In this document: in pieces, positions 19,001 through 25,941 of the stretch
Layout: each line of letters begins with the position of its first letter
Numbering within the stretch: the stretch's first letter is position 1
Source: Acidobacteriota bacterium
GTDB taxonomy: Bacteria; Acidobacteriota; Blastocatellia; Pyrinomonadales; Pyrinomonadaceae
Length of the DNA: 50,582 nt
Assembly: GCA_021323895.1 (NCBI GenBank)
Contig: JAJPKD010000125.1
Span: forward strand, 1 to 50,582
Reading direction: 5' to 3'
Notes under the pieces: generated by a model
The model's input: the letters and a program-made list of their open reading frames with translations, nothing else
Database searches by the model: none
What the model was told of the DNA's origin: nothing
Position numbers and translations under genes: made by a program

Positions 19001-19048
19001 AGAGGTAACGAGCAACGCAAGGCAAAGCGAGACAAAGAAGTGTTTCAT
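16010..19048 (-). CDS. Exported TPR-CHAT protein (caspase-like peptidase)
   Basis: A 1012-residue protein. A signal peptide (KHFFVSLCLALL, cleavage near LAAQ) is followed by about ten 40-residue TPR units (about 70-495) of the kind with G.YQQG.Y..A...Y..L. A helical connector follows. The C-terminal CHAT domain (about 705-1010) has both catalytic residues: His 861 in HFATHG and Cys 909 in LSACETA. CHAT domains are caspase/gingipain-clan peptidases. The signal peptide places it outside the cytoplasm. It follows an ECF sigma factor and its anti-sigma factor on the same strand, so it is likely part of their regulon or their signalling path. The ATG at 19046-19048 is preferred to a GTG at 19061-19063 because the signal peptide starts there. 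Confidence 0.85.
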   Translation of the reverse strand: MKHFFVSLCLALLVTSPLAAQIETKPTDNPSVRKLASDLVSAKTVDERAVLLSSQKDLVTHDLSAELMRFGDESSTRAEYTKALTAYDLAERVSEQLHDEGSTAAVLNAMGRVYSQQGQHAKSLELRQRALSIYEKLDDKAAVAEVLNDIGVSYRRQSNYEVALEYYARSLALREQLGDREGMATTLTSMGVALDARGDYSQAIAYHQRALALREAINDPDILLTIYNNMGATYRNLGDYSKAIDYYNQALNHPRTAKDPVGASIYLRNIGTAYMDQGDYRNAHTYLSRGLSIIEHTDDKVGIATAYNLIGVVYRWQGNYALALDYYNRSLKLREELGDRSGIATNHNNIGRVYFLMGDQDRALEHLQKALEIREAIKTKSAITTTLSLIGAIHLARGDFDLALTNLTRSLKVAEEIGDRRGMTEALLYSARALRNQRQNDGAMEMLTRASAIASQIGNPELYWQVRLLSGQIHGALGDRAKAAEDFQEAIRIIEGLRQHVSGGERERQMFFENKVVPYQEMIKLSVASNQPMEALRFAERAKARVLIDVLSRGRNAISKSMTPAEQENEQKLEAALTSLNAQLALENLRPAPDQAQLTNLRRNLQQARLDLEEFHASLYAAHPELKVFRGEEQALTEQRLLTLVPNQQTALLEFAAAGDKEILFVIERVGTTLQTKAYMLASPTEELSNRAEQFRRAIAQRDPIEKDARELYELLLKPARTSLVGKTSLVIVPSTMLWGLPFQALQSAPNHFMLEDAAISYAPSLTALIEMKRAGAQMKVGSPNLLAFANPAISGGSVEQSPRANANAALPPLPEAEAEAAQIGRLYGSQNSSVLIGAEAKEERVKSAAGQFRILHFATHGILDNSSPMYSHVVLASPGNQSKEDGLLEAREIMDLDLHADLVVLSACETARGQISQGEGVIGLSWALFVAGTPTTVASQWKVPSKSTADLMLDFHRNLLGKYSSRAAPMSKARALQQASLNQLRRGPFRHPFYWAGFVVIGDPESLQMPR

Positions 19049-19139
19049 TTGGGGGAACACCACGCGGTTTCACTAACGCCGGGATTTTAGGAGTAGGTCG
19101 CGCCGCTGTAAAGCCTGTTGTGGTGAACTTATGGCGTGG

Positions 19140-20075
19140 TTATTTCACGAAGCGGACGGTGTATTCCGCGATGGTCGTTTGGGCGTCTTTGCCGGTCTCT
19201 GCGATCGCGATTTGATAGGTTCCGCCTCGCAACTTCTCAGCGGCCAGTTGCAAATGGAAAGTCTTTGTCTTTGATTGGAGCCGTGCAGGCCCCGACCAGA
19301 CTGTGCTTTCGGTCTCGTCCCTTACGAGGACGGCGTAGCTGAGAGAGGGCTGCGCGTTGGCCACGTGCAAAGTTAGAGAAATTACTCGAGTGCCTGGCGG
19401 CACGGTAATGGTTTTGAGGTCTTCCGTTCCGCGTAACGCTTCATTCGGATAAAGCTCAACGGGAACGACGTTCTTTGCAATCACGTCACTGGGTGGCGTC
19501 GCTTGGGGCGTAGCGACCTTCCCGGGCGTTGGTTGGTTGGCGGGTGAAGGTGATGCATTCTGCTTCGCCGGCGAAGTGATCGGTTGCGGACTGGAATTCG
19601 GCGTTGGCGACGGCTGCGTGAATGTCTGCTCGTGCCGTTGTGCAACTTCTGAGTCGGAGCCGCGGCGCATCATCATCCAGATCCCACCGGCAATTACCGC
19701 GAAAGCTACCGTGGCGGCGATGGCCAGTCCTATCGTCAGCGACGAAGTGCGCCGCAGTCGATGCGATTCAAACTCGACGACGTTCGATGATGCCTGCGCA
19801 CGCGGGCCCACTGCGTCCTTGAATGCCGCGTAACGATGCGCAAGTTCAGCGTCGGACACAGTCTCGCCGCTCTCGTCGGCAAACGTAGCCAGGTCGAGCA
19901 GCAACGAGGTGCAGTCTCGACACGCCGCCAGATGATCCTGAATGCGGGCTTCCTCCGCTGGCGACTTCTCACCGGCGTGATACGCGCAGATATCTTCCGG
20001 GCTCAGATGTTCGACCTCATCCGTCGACGCGACAATTGTCGAACTCAATGATTCTTTGAAAGAGTTGGCTTCCAC
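19140..20075 (-). CDS. Membrane anti-sigma factor with zinc-finger (zf-HC2 type)
   Basis: A 311-residue protein. The N-terminal anti-sigma domain has the His 48-x3-Cys 52-x2-Cys 55 zinc motif (HLAACRDC). One membrane span lies at about 113-136. A Ser/Thr/Pro-rich linker (about 145-200) and a C-terminal beta-rich domain (about 205-311) lie on the outside. It would hold the ECF sigma factor encoded just upstream and release it on an envelope signal. The GTG start at 20073-20075 is forced: an in-frame TAA lies directly before it. It is 40 bases after the sigma gene and 91 bases before the CHAT gene. Confidence 0.85.
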   Translation of the reverse strand: MEANSFKESLSSTIVASTDEVEHLSPEDICAYHAGEKSPAEEARIQDHLAACRDCTSLLLDLATFADESGETVSDAELAHRYAAFKDAVGPRAQASSNVVEFESHRLRRTSSLTIGLAIAATVAFAVIAGGIWMMMRRGSDSEVAQRHEQTFTQPSPTPNSSPQPITSPAKQNASPSPANQPTPGKVATPQATPPSDVIAKNVVPVELYPNEALRGTEDLKTITVPPGTRVISLTLHVANAQPSLSYAVLVRDETESTVWSGPARLQSKTKTFHLQLAAEKLRGGTYQIAIAETGKDAQTTIAEYTVRFVK

Positions 20076-20115
20076 TTAGTCGTCTCTGCAAATCGCAACT
20101 TGTGAGTTGCGTCGT

Positions 20116-20715
20116 TCAAAACTCTACGTGCTCGAAATACGGCGCCAGTTTCATCTTCAACTGTTTGCGTCCTTGAAACAGGTGCGCTTTCACCGTCTCA
20201 ATCGATAAACGCATCACCGTCGCGATCTCCTGATACGAGAGTTCCTGATAAACCCGCAGCACGATGCAACGCCGCATCTGATCCGGCAGCGACGTGACCG
20301 CCTCGCGCAACGCGTCCAGGCGTTCGGCCTCTACCACTGCCGCCAGCGGATCAACGCCGCGACGGTCAACGAGATGAACGGCGGTTGGCTGCTGTTCGGC
20401 TACGACCTCCAGTTGCATATCGTGTCCGGCGCGTTTTTGCGTCGCGTGACTCCGCAAAGCGTTGCGATAAATATTCGCGGCAATCTGGAACAACCAGGCT
20501 TCGAAGGGCGCTTCGCCGCGAAACTCGTCCAACCCTTTATAGACACGGATAAATGCTTCCTGGGTTAGTTCCTGCGCTTCATGAGTTGAAAATCCTCGCT
20601 TGGAGAAGAAACCAAAGACGGTGCGATAGTATCGCTCAAAGATCGCCTGAAAGGCCTGTTCGCCATCGACGCCGGTTCGCCACCTAGCCACGAGGGACGC
20701 GCCATCGGCTTTCAT
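20116..20715 (-). CDS. ECF RNA polymerase sigma factor
   Basis: A 199-residue sigma-70 family protein with only regions 2 and 4. Region 2 (about 20-90) contains ELTQEAFIRVYKGLDEF and AWLFQIAANIYRN; region 4 (about 130-185) contains LPDQMRRCIVLRVYQELSYQEIA and the helix TVKAHLFQGRKQL. It directs RNA polymerase to its own regulon. The ATG at 20713-20715 has AAGAGG 5 to 6 bases upstream; an ATG six codons earlier lacks a ribosome site. The anti-sigma gene follows directly. An MBL hydrolase gene ends 36 bases before it on the same strand. Confidence 0.9.
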   Translation of the reverse strand: MKADGASLVARWRTGVDGEQAFQAIFERYYRTVFGFFSKRGFSTHEAQELTQEAFIRVYKGLDEFRGEAPFEAWLFQIAANIYRNALRSHATQKRAGHDMQLEVVAEQQPTAVHLVDRRGVDPLAAVVEAERLDALREAVTSLPDQMRRCIVLRVYQELSYQEIATVMRLSIETVKAHLFQGRKQLKMKLAPYFEHVEF

Positions 20716-20751
20716 GGGGGCCTCTTCTACCATTTCAATAGCAGTAAATTT

Positions 20752-22146
20752 CTAATGCAGCTCAAACCGCTCGCCATATTGCGGCACTTCGATCGCCCAA
20801 CCAAAGCGTTCACGAATGTGGTTGGCCATCGCTTGTGCGGCGTCAGGCTCGCCATGCGTGACAAAGGCCCTCTTTGGCGGCGCAGGCATTCCTTCCAGCC
20901 AGCGCACAACTTCTTTCCAGGCCGCATGCGCCGAGAAGCCGCCAATCTTTTCGATCCGGCAACGCACCGGAACCCATTGGCCCAGCACCTTCACTTGCTT
21001 CTCGCCATCAGCTACGCGCCGGCCCAAAGTTCCGCCGGCCTGATAGCCCACAAAAACAACCGTCGCATTTTCATCAGGCAACAATCGCAGGGCATGATGC
21101 AGTACGCGGCCGCCGTTCATCATTCCCGAAGCCGCAATGATAATGCGCGCACCCTCCATCGAGTTAATCTTTTTCGAATCCTCGCGCGTCACGCAGGCAA
21201 GCATCGAATGCGTGCGCAAAGGCGTCGGCGTAGTCTTCAAAGCCGCGGCGTAGTCTTCATCCTGCTCTTCGGTGCGACGGGCGTAGATTTGCGTCGCCGC
21301 CGCGGCCATCGGTGAATCGACGCAGATCGGCAAAATCGGAATGCGCTTTTCGTCTTCCAACTCGCGAATGAAATAGACGATCTCCTGCGCGCGGCCGACG
21401 GCGAATGCGGGAAGCAGGATTGCGCCGCCCCGCGCCGCGGCCTCTTTGATGATCCGCTCGAGCGCGTCTTTCGGATGTTCTAAATCGTGCAGGCGATCTC
21501 CGTAGGTCGATTCAATCAAGAGATAATCACAAGCCGGTGGCGCTACGGGATCGCGAATGATCGGCTGATCGTACTTGCCGAGATCGCCCGAGAAGAGCAC
21601 CCTCTTTTCGTCGCCGTTGCCGTTTACGTGGACCAGGACCTGACTCGATCCGAGGATATGACCGGCGATGCGAAACTCAGCCTTGATGCCTTTGACGATC
21701 CGCATTTCTTCGCCCGTGTTGGGCACGACTTGCAGCAGCTTCAACGCTTCGCGCGCATCTGCTTCTGTGTAGAGCGGCAGCGCCGGCAAATGCTTCGTGA
21801 TTTTGTGGCGATTGCGATAATCAGCTTCTTCTTCCTGCAAACGCGCCGAATCCGGCAGCAGAATCTTCATCAAGTCCGATGTTCCGCGCGAACAATAAAC
21901 CGGCCCGCGAAATCCGTGACGCACAAAGCGCGGCAAGTAGCCCGTGTGATCGATGTGCGCGTGAGTAATGATCACCGCGTCAACCGAAGCCGCATTGAAC
22001 GGTGGCTCTTGCCAATTGCGATCGCGCAAGTCGTGCCCACCCTGAAACAAACAGCAGTCGATAAGCACCCGCGCCTGGTCGGATTCGATCAAATACTTCG
22101 AGCCGGTAACGGTTCCGGCGGCACCCCAGAATGAAAGTGTCTGCAT
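20752..22146 (-). CDS. MBL-fold beta-CASP hydrolase with RMMBL domain (RNA-processing type)
   Basis: A 464-residue protein. The metallo-beta-lactamase motif HAHIDHTG lies at 62-69, a further ligand in GHILGSSQ near 170, an Asp in SGDLGKYDQP, and beta-CASP motifs in the middle (ESTYGDRLH, PAFAVGRAQE). The C-terminal RNA-specificity part has FSAHA and THGEPDAA. This is the CPSF-73/Ysh1-like bacterial family, whose members act as RNA endo- or exonucleases. The substrate is unknown. The ATG at 22144-22146 is chosen because the longer frame to 22236 only translates REP repeats. It is transcribed towards the ECF sigma operon. Confidence 0.87.
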   Translation of the reverse strand: MQTLSFWGAAGTVTGSKYLIESDQARVLIDCCLFQGGHDLRDRNWQEPPFNAASVDAVIITHAHIDHTGYLPRFVRHGFRGPVYCSRGTSDLMKILLPDSARLQEEEADYRNRHKITKHLPALPLYTEADAREALKLLQVVPNTGEEMRIVKGIKAEFRIAGHILGSSQVLVHVNGNGDEKRVLFSGDLGKYDQPIIRDPVAPPACDYLLIESTYGDRLHDLEHPKDALERIIKEAAARGGAILLPAFAVGRAQEIVYFIRELEDEKRIPILPICVDSPMAAAATQIYARRTEEQDEDYAAALKTTPTPLRTHSMLACVTREDSKKINSMEGARIIIAASGMMNGGRVLHHALRLLPDENATVVFVGYQAGGTLGRRVADGEKQVKVLGQWVPVRCRIEKIGGFSAHAAWKEVVRWLEGMPAPPKRAFVTHGEPDAAQAMANHIRERFGWAIEVPQYGERFELH

Positions 22147-22170
22147 GCGCGAGATGGTAACTGATGTAGT

Positions 22171-22214
22171 GGCGGTACCGCGAGCGGGCGAGTCAGTACC
22201 GCGAGCGGTACCGA
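22171..22214. repeat. REP-like repeats in a divergent promoter region
   Basis: Two direct copies of GTACCGCGAGCGG (22171-22190 and 22192-22214) belong to the family at 582-738 and 27364-27477. They lie between the starts of the MBL and M48 genes, which point away from each other. Confidence 0.6.
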
Positions 22215-22287
22215 GACATGCGGACGCGACTTCCATCTTCTCGGCTGACTCGCTTATGATGCGCTCGAAAGGTTCACCGACGAATCA

Positions 22288-23115
22288 ATGAACAGTCTCA
22301 TTCGGATTTCCCTCTTCGCCATAATTCTAAGCGCGCTGACTATCAGCATCGCTCAACCGATTGATCACAGTTACGCCGCGGCGTCACCGGCTCCGCGAAC
22401 GCAATACGACGACCCATCCTCAGACTTTCGCAACGCGAAATATTCGAACGCGGGATTGCTGAACGAGCGCGACGAGGTCAAGCTCGGCACCCAGCTTCAT
22501 CGCGAAGTCACGAAGAAGTACAACCTGACCGACACCGGGTTAGCGCGAACGGATCGCTTGGGCCAACGCTGCGCGCAAGCCAGCCTGCGTCCGAGTCTGA
22601 TCTACAAATTTCATGTGATTCAGAGCCGCGAAATCAACGGCTTCTCGCTTCCCGGCGGCCATATTTACGTGACCACCGCGCTGCTGCGATTAGCGAATGA
22701 CAACGAACTTGGCGCCGTGTTGTGTCATGAAGTGGGCCATATCGTAGCGCGTCACAGTTTGAAGACGCTTAAGAAATCGAAAGAGTACGACGACATCGCG
22801 AACTCGATCGGCGATGTCACCGGCGTGGCGGGCAGCATCGCGCGCGACCTCGGCGTGGCTCTGGGCAACATCGTCGGGGCAGGAATGTTGACGATTCACT
22901 CGCGCGACGAAGAACGCGAAGCAGATTTTCTGGGAGTCCGCGCCATGCCCGGGGCGGGCTTTGATCCGCAGGGAATGATTACGATGTTCCAGAAGCTGGA
23001 GCGAATTGAAGAGCAGGATTCAGACTTGCTCGGCTCGTTGTTTTCAGATCATCCCGCCGCCACCGAGCGCATCGAGAACACGCGTTATGAGATTTCGCGG
23101 ATGAAGAGAAGATAG
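22288..23115 (+). CDS. Exported M48-family zinc metallopeptidase
   Basis: A 275-residue protein with an N-terminal signal peptide (about 1-31, AIILSALTISIAQ) and the zinc motif HEVGH (His 147, Glu 148, His 151). The third ligand is Glu 211 in EREAD. The ELG..LCHEVGHIVARH context and the late SDHPAATERI segment fit the BepA/LoiP-like branch of M48 that works on outer-membrane or envelope proteins. There are no TPRs. The ATG at 22288-22290 is the only start before the signal peptide. A likely terminator follows at 23142-23167. Confidence 0.88.
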   Translation: MNSLIRISLFAIILSALTISIAQPIDHSYAAASPAPRTQYDDPSSDFRNAKYSNAGLLNERDEVKLGTQLHREVTKKYNLTDTGLARTDRLGQRCAQASLRPSLIYKFHVIQSREINGFSLPGGHIYVTTALLRLANDNELGAVLCHEVGHIVARHSLKTLKKSKEYDDIANSIGDVTGVAGSIARDLGVALGNIVGAGMLTIHSRDEEREADFLGVRAMPGAGFDPQGMITMFQKLERIEEQDSDLLGSLFSDHPAATERIENTRYEISRMKRR

Positions 23116-23141
23116 GAACGCGGGCATCCTGCCTGCGGGTC

Positions 23142-23167
23142 GCGCGCATGTTTGCGCGCTCTTATTT
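23142..23167 (+). terminator. Rho-independent-type terminator after the M48 gene
   Basis: A perfect 7-base stem GCGCGCA/TGCGCGC with loop TGTT is followed by TCTTATTT, 27 bases after the M48 stop and just before the stop of the convergent MauE-like gene. A GGAACGCGGGC motif precedes it at 23115-23125 and recurs at 24871-24881. Confidence 0.6.
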
Positions 23168-23174
23168 GTCGCGA

Positions 23175-23702
23175 CTAGCCCTGCCTCACGGTCGGGCTTC
23201 TGACACTCCCAAAGAAAACAATCACCGCCGGAATCAACAACGCTAGATTTCGCAGCGCAGTCTTAACTCCTAACTGACTCGCGATGATTCCACCGAAGCA
23301 TCCGCATTCCAGCGGCTCCCCGTGCAAGGCATAAACGTAATACAGCGCGAACGCGCTAAAGCCAATCAGCATGATCGCGGAGAGCACCGCGCCCGCACGG
23401 ACAGTCCGCGGAACAATCAAGAGGATCGCGGTAATGATCTCGAAAGTGATAACGGCGATCGTCGCCGGCCACTGCCAACGCTCATAGCTGATGTTTAGGG
23501 CACTGAGTAATTCGGCGACGTTAACGGCGAACTTTTTGAGGATTGCCAGCTTGGCAGCGGCCGTAAAAAGAAAAAGCGCCGCCAGCCCGAAGCGGCAGAT
23601 GTGAACGAGCCACTTAAGAATTGACGCGGAGGCGCGGGGACGTGGCGACACGGCGAAGTTCCCCGCGTCTCCCGCTCTCCCAATCTCCGCGTCAGCTTCC
23701 AT
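23175..23702 (-). CDS. MauE/DoxX-like four-span membrane protein
   Basis: A 175-residue protein with four hydrophobic spans between about 30 and 168. A central ECGCFGG Cys pair near 132-134 is typical of the MauE-like branch of the DoxX family, often involved in disulphide or redox chemistry in the envelope. Its ATG (23700-23702) shares one base with the sucC stop (TAATG), so translation is probably coupled to sucC. Residues 3-27 are encoded by an inverted pair of 8-bp-period arrays (23623-23693), so the N-terminus looks like repeat translated in frame. No internal start rescues a shorter form. Confidence 0.75.
   Translation of the reverse strand: MEADAEIGRAGDAGNFAVSPRPRASASILKWLVHICRFGLAALFLFTAAAKLAILKKFAVNVAELLSALNISYERWQWPATIAVITFEIITAILLIVPRTVRAGAVLSAIMLIGFSAFALYYVYALHGEPLECGCFGGIIASQLGVKTALRNLALLIPAVIVFFGSVRSPTVRQG
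23623..23693. repeat. Inverted pair of 8-bp-period arrays (TCTCCGCG type) inside a CDS
   Basis: The left arm 23623-23654 is GACGCGGA, GGCGCGGG, GACGTGGC, GACACGGC. The right arm 23660-23691 is TCCCCGCG, TCTCCCGC, TCTCCCAA, TCTCCGCG. The arms face each other across about 5 bases. The pair sits within the first 27 codons of the MauE-like gene. Confidence 0.65.
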
Positions 23703-24862
23703 TATCCCGCCAGCGCCACAACTTTTTCGGCCGCGTCCTTCATTCCGTTCGCGACGGTGAAATTCATTCCCGAATCGCGAATTACGCGCTGACCCTCTTC
23801 GACGTTTGTTCCTTCCAATCGAACGACGACAGGAACTTTGATTCCGAGGTTATTCGCCGCGCCGACCACCCCGCGCGCCACCATGTCGCAACGTACGATG
23901 CCGCCGAAGATGTTGATGAGCACCGCTTTCACGTTTGGGTCAGCCAGCAGAATTCGAAACGCAGCTTCGACGCGTTCCTGCGACGCACCGCCGCCTACGT
24001 CCAGAAAGTTTGCAGGTTCGCCGCCCGCCAATTTGATGATGTCCATCGTCGCCATCGCGAGACCAGCGCCGTTCACCATGCAGGCGATGTTGCCGTCAAG
24101 CTTGATGTAATTCAGATCGTACTTCGACGCCTCAATCTCCAGTGGCTCTTCTTCATTCAAGTCACGCAAGTCTTTGAAATCAGGATGACGAAACAGCGCG
24201 TTGTCGTCGAAATTCACTTTCGCATCCAGCGCGATCAGCCGGTTGTCCTTCGTCAGCAGGAATGGATTGATTTCCATGAGCGACGCGTCGAGCGACTCGT
24301 AAGCCTGATAAAGCGACTGCATGAACTTCGCGGCTTGCGAAATCAAATCGTTCGGCAGCCCGAGCGCGAAGGCGAGCTTGCGCGCCTGAAATGGACGAAA
24401 GCCCACGGCCGGATCGATCGTCTCTTTGAAAATCTTCTCGGGAGTCTTGGCCGCGACTTCCTCGATGTCCATGCCGCCAGCCGCCGAAGCCATGAACACA
24501 GGCCGGCCGCTCGCGCGATCCAAAACGATGCCGAGGTAAAACTCTTTGTCGATCGGCAGACCTTCTTCAATCAGCAGCACGCGCACTTCCCTACCCTCGG
24601 GCCCGGTCTGATGCGTCACGAGCTTCATGCCGAGCATCTGTCGCGCGATCTCCTGCGCTTCGTCGGCGCTTTTCGCCAGCTTCACGCCGCCGCCTTTGCC
24701 ACGACCGCCTGCGTGTATCTGCGCCTTGACGACGACGGGCGTAGTCGCCAACTCCTTCGCCGCCTGGTAGGCCTCTTCCGGCGAGCGCGCCACGATGCCG
24801 CGCGGCACGGGCACATTAAACTTTTTCAGTAACTCTTTCCCTTGGTATTCATGTATCTTCAT
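23702..24862 (-). CDS. sucC: Succinate-CoA ligase, beta subunit
   Basis: A 386-residue protein of normal length starting [12 protein letters not shown]. It has the ATP-grasp domain ([14 protein letters not shown] near 46-59, MEINPF near 200) and the C-terminal CoA-ligase part with [12 protein letters not shown] and [10 protein letters not shown]. With SucD it forms succinyl-CoA synthetase. The ATG at 24860-24862 is the family start; the frame extends 38 codons upstream through hairpin repeats and is rejected. No Shine-Dalgarno sequence is evident. The normal neighbour sucD is about 15 kb away at 7723-8595. Confidence 0.95.
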   Translation of the reverse strand: MKIHEYQGKELLKKFNVPVPRGIVARSPEEAYQAAKELATTPVVVKAQIHAGGRGKGGGVKLAKSADEAQEIARQMLGMKLVTHQTGPEGREVRVLLIEEGLPIDKEFYLGIVLDRASGRPVFMASAAGGMDIEEVAAKTPEKIFKETIDPAVGFRPFQARKLAFALGLPNDLISQAAKFMQSLYQAYESLDASLMEINPFLLTKDNRLIALDAKVNFDDNALFRHPDFKDLRDLNEEEPLEIEASKYDLNYIKLDGNIACMVNGAGLAMATMDIIKLAGGEPANFLDVGGGASQERVEAAFRILLADPNVKAVLINIFGGIVRCDMVARGVVGAANNLGIKVPVVVRLEGTNVEEGQRVIRDSGMNFTVANGMKDAAEKVVALAG

Positions 24863-24870
24863 CGTGTTTT

Positions 24871-24910
24871 GGAACGCGGGCTCTTGCCCGATCTGTCCAC
24901 CAGTCGGTGG
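24871..24910. repeat. Two adjacent small hairpins just upstream of sucC
   Basis: CGGGC-TCTT-GCCCG (24877-24890) and CCACC-AGTC-GGTGG (24897-24910) are two perfect short hairpins within 48 bases of the sucC ATG. The leading GGAACGCGGGC is shared with 23115-23125. They may be a dispersed repeat or a leader structure. Confidence 0.45.
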
Positions 24911-24998
24911 CGTTGAATTTTCAGAATTAACTACGAGCGAAGTGCTGAGTGTACTCAGACCGTGATCGCGCCGCAACCGCAGGCGTCAACTCACATCG

Positions 24999-25937
24999 AT
25001 GTCACGCGATCGATTCATCACGAACCGCCGATCGTTCATTAAGTCAGCCGCGCCAATTTTGCTCTCGCTGGCAACCTTCACCCGGGCGCAAACTCCACTG
25101 GAGCGCGGGGGCTTTGACGAAAAGCAGTTCCCTCTCCTGCGAGAGAAATTGTTGAAGCTCGTAAACGAAGAGCGCACCGCCGCGGGCTTGAATCAACTTG
25201 GACTCGATGAGCTGGCCTGTAAGGTCGGCGACGCGCACGCCGGCGACATGGTGCGCGGACAGTTTCTGGCCCATTGGGGCAGCGACGGGCGCAACGCCTA
25301 CCAACGATATTCATTTGCGGGCGGCATCGATGCCGTGCAGGAAAATGTTGGCTCCGCCGAAAACATTCATTCGTTCGCGCCGAATTCAGTAATTCAGGAT
25401 TTTCTCGACATGCATCAGGCGATGCTCAACGAAGTTCCGCCGAACGATGGGCATCGCCGCGCGATTCTGAACCCGCATCACACGCACGTAGGTTTTGGAT
25501 TAGCCTACCAGGGACGTAGCTTGCGGCTCGATGAACTTTATCTCGCGCGTTATGTTCAGCTCGATCCGGTGCCGCAAAAGGCGAAGCCAAAATCGACGAT
25601 CACCTTGACCGGAAAATTGCTCAACCCACAGGATTTTATTCACGAGGTCGATGTGTTCTACGAGCCCTTGCCGGCGCCGCCACAAATGTCGTGGCTGCGG
25701 ACTCCGCGTTCGCTTTCGCTGCCGAGTGATTATGTGGTGTTGCGTCCGAAAGCGCCGGCTGGGACGACATACGTCGATGGCAGGTTGGGAGATTACGATT
25801 GGGGTGGGGGGAAATTTCGAGTGCCCGCGAAACTGTCCCACGACGCGCCCGGCATCTACACGATTGAGTTTTGGATCCATCGCGGCCGGACCGAGAAACC
25901 TTTCCCTTGCGCTCAGGTTTGTATTCGTGCCGAATGA
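24999..25937 (+). CDS. Tat-exported CAP/SCP-domain protein
   Basis: A 312-residue protein. The N-terminus has a twin-arginine motif (NRRSFIK at 9-15) followed by a hydrophobic stretch ending near TRAQ. Residues about 48-190 form a CAP domain: LVNEERTAAGL start, AHAGDM, LAHWGSDG, and ENV and GHRRAIL. It carries the His/Glu pattern of secreted CAP proteins. The C-terminal 110 residues are a beta-rich part that I do not recognise. Exported; the activity of bacterial CAP proteins is poorly known. The next gene starts 4 bases after its stop. Confidence 0.82.
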   Translation: MSRDRFITNRRSFIKSAAPILLSLATFTRAQTPLERGGFDEKQFPLLREKLLKLVNEERTAAGLNQLGLDELACKVGDAHAGDMVRGQFLAHWGSDGRNAYQRYSFAGGIDAVQENVGSAENIHSFAPNSVIQDFLDMHQAMLNEVPPNDGHRRAILNPHHTHVGFGLAYQGRSLRLDELYLARYVQLDPVPQKAKPKSTITLTGKLLNPQDFIHEVDVFYEPLPAPPQMSWLRTPRSLSLPSDYVVLRPKAPAGTTYVDGRLGDYDWGGGKFRVPAKLSHDAPGIYTIEFWIHRGRTEKPFPCAQVCIRAE

Positions 25938-25941
25938 CCAC

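Noticed and set aside
22147-22236. A 30-residue N-terminal extension of the MBL hydrolase
   Set aside because: It translates only REP repeats and has no ribosome site; the family starts at 22146.
23621-24832. A 403-codon open frame on the plus strand opposite sucC
   Set aside because: It is the antisense shadow of a strongly conserved gene; the protein is low in hydrophobic order and rich in Arg and His, typical of a complementary frame.
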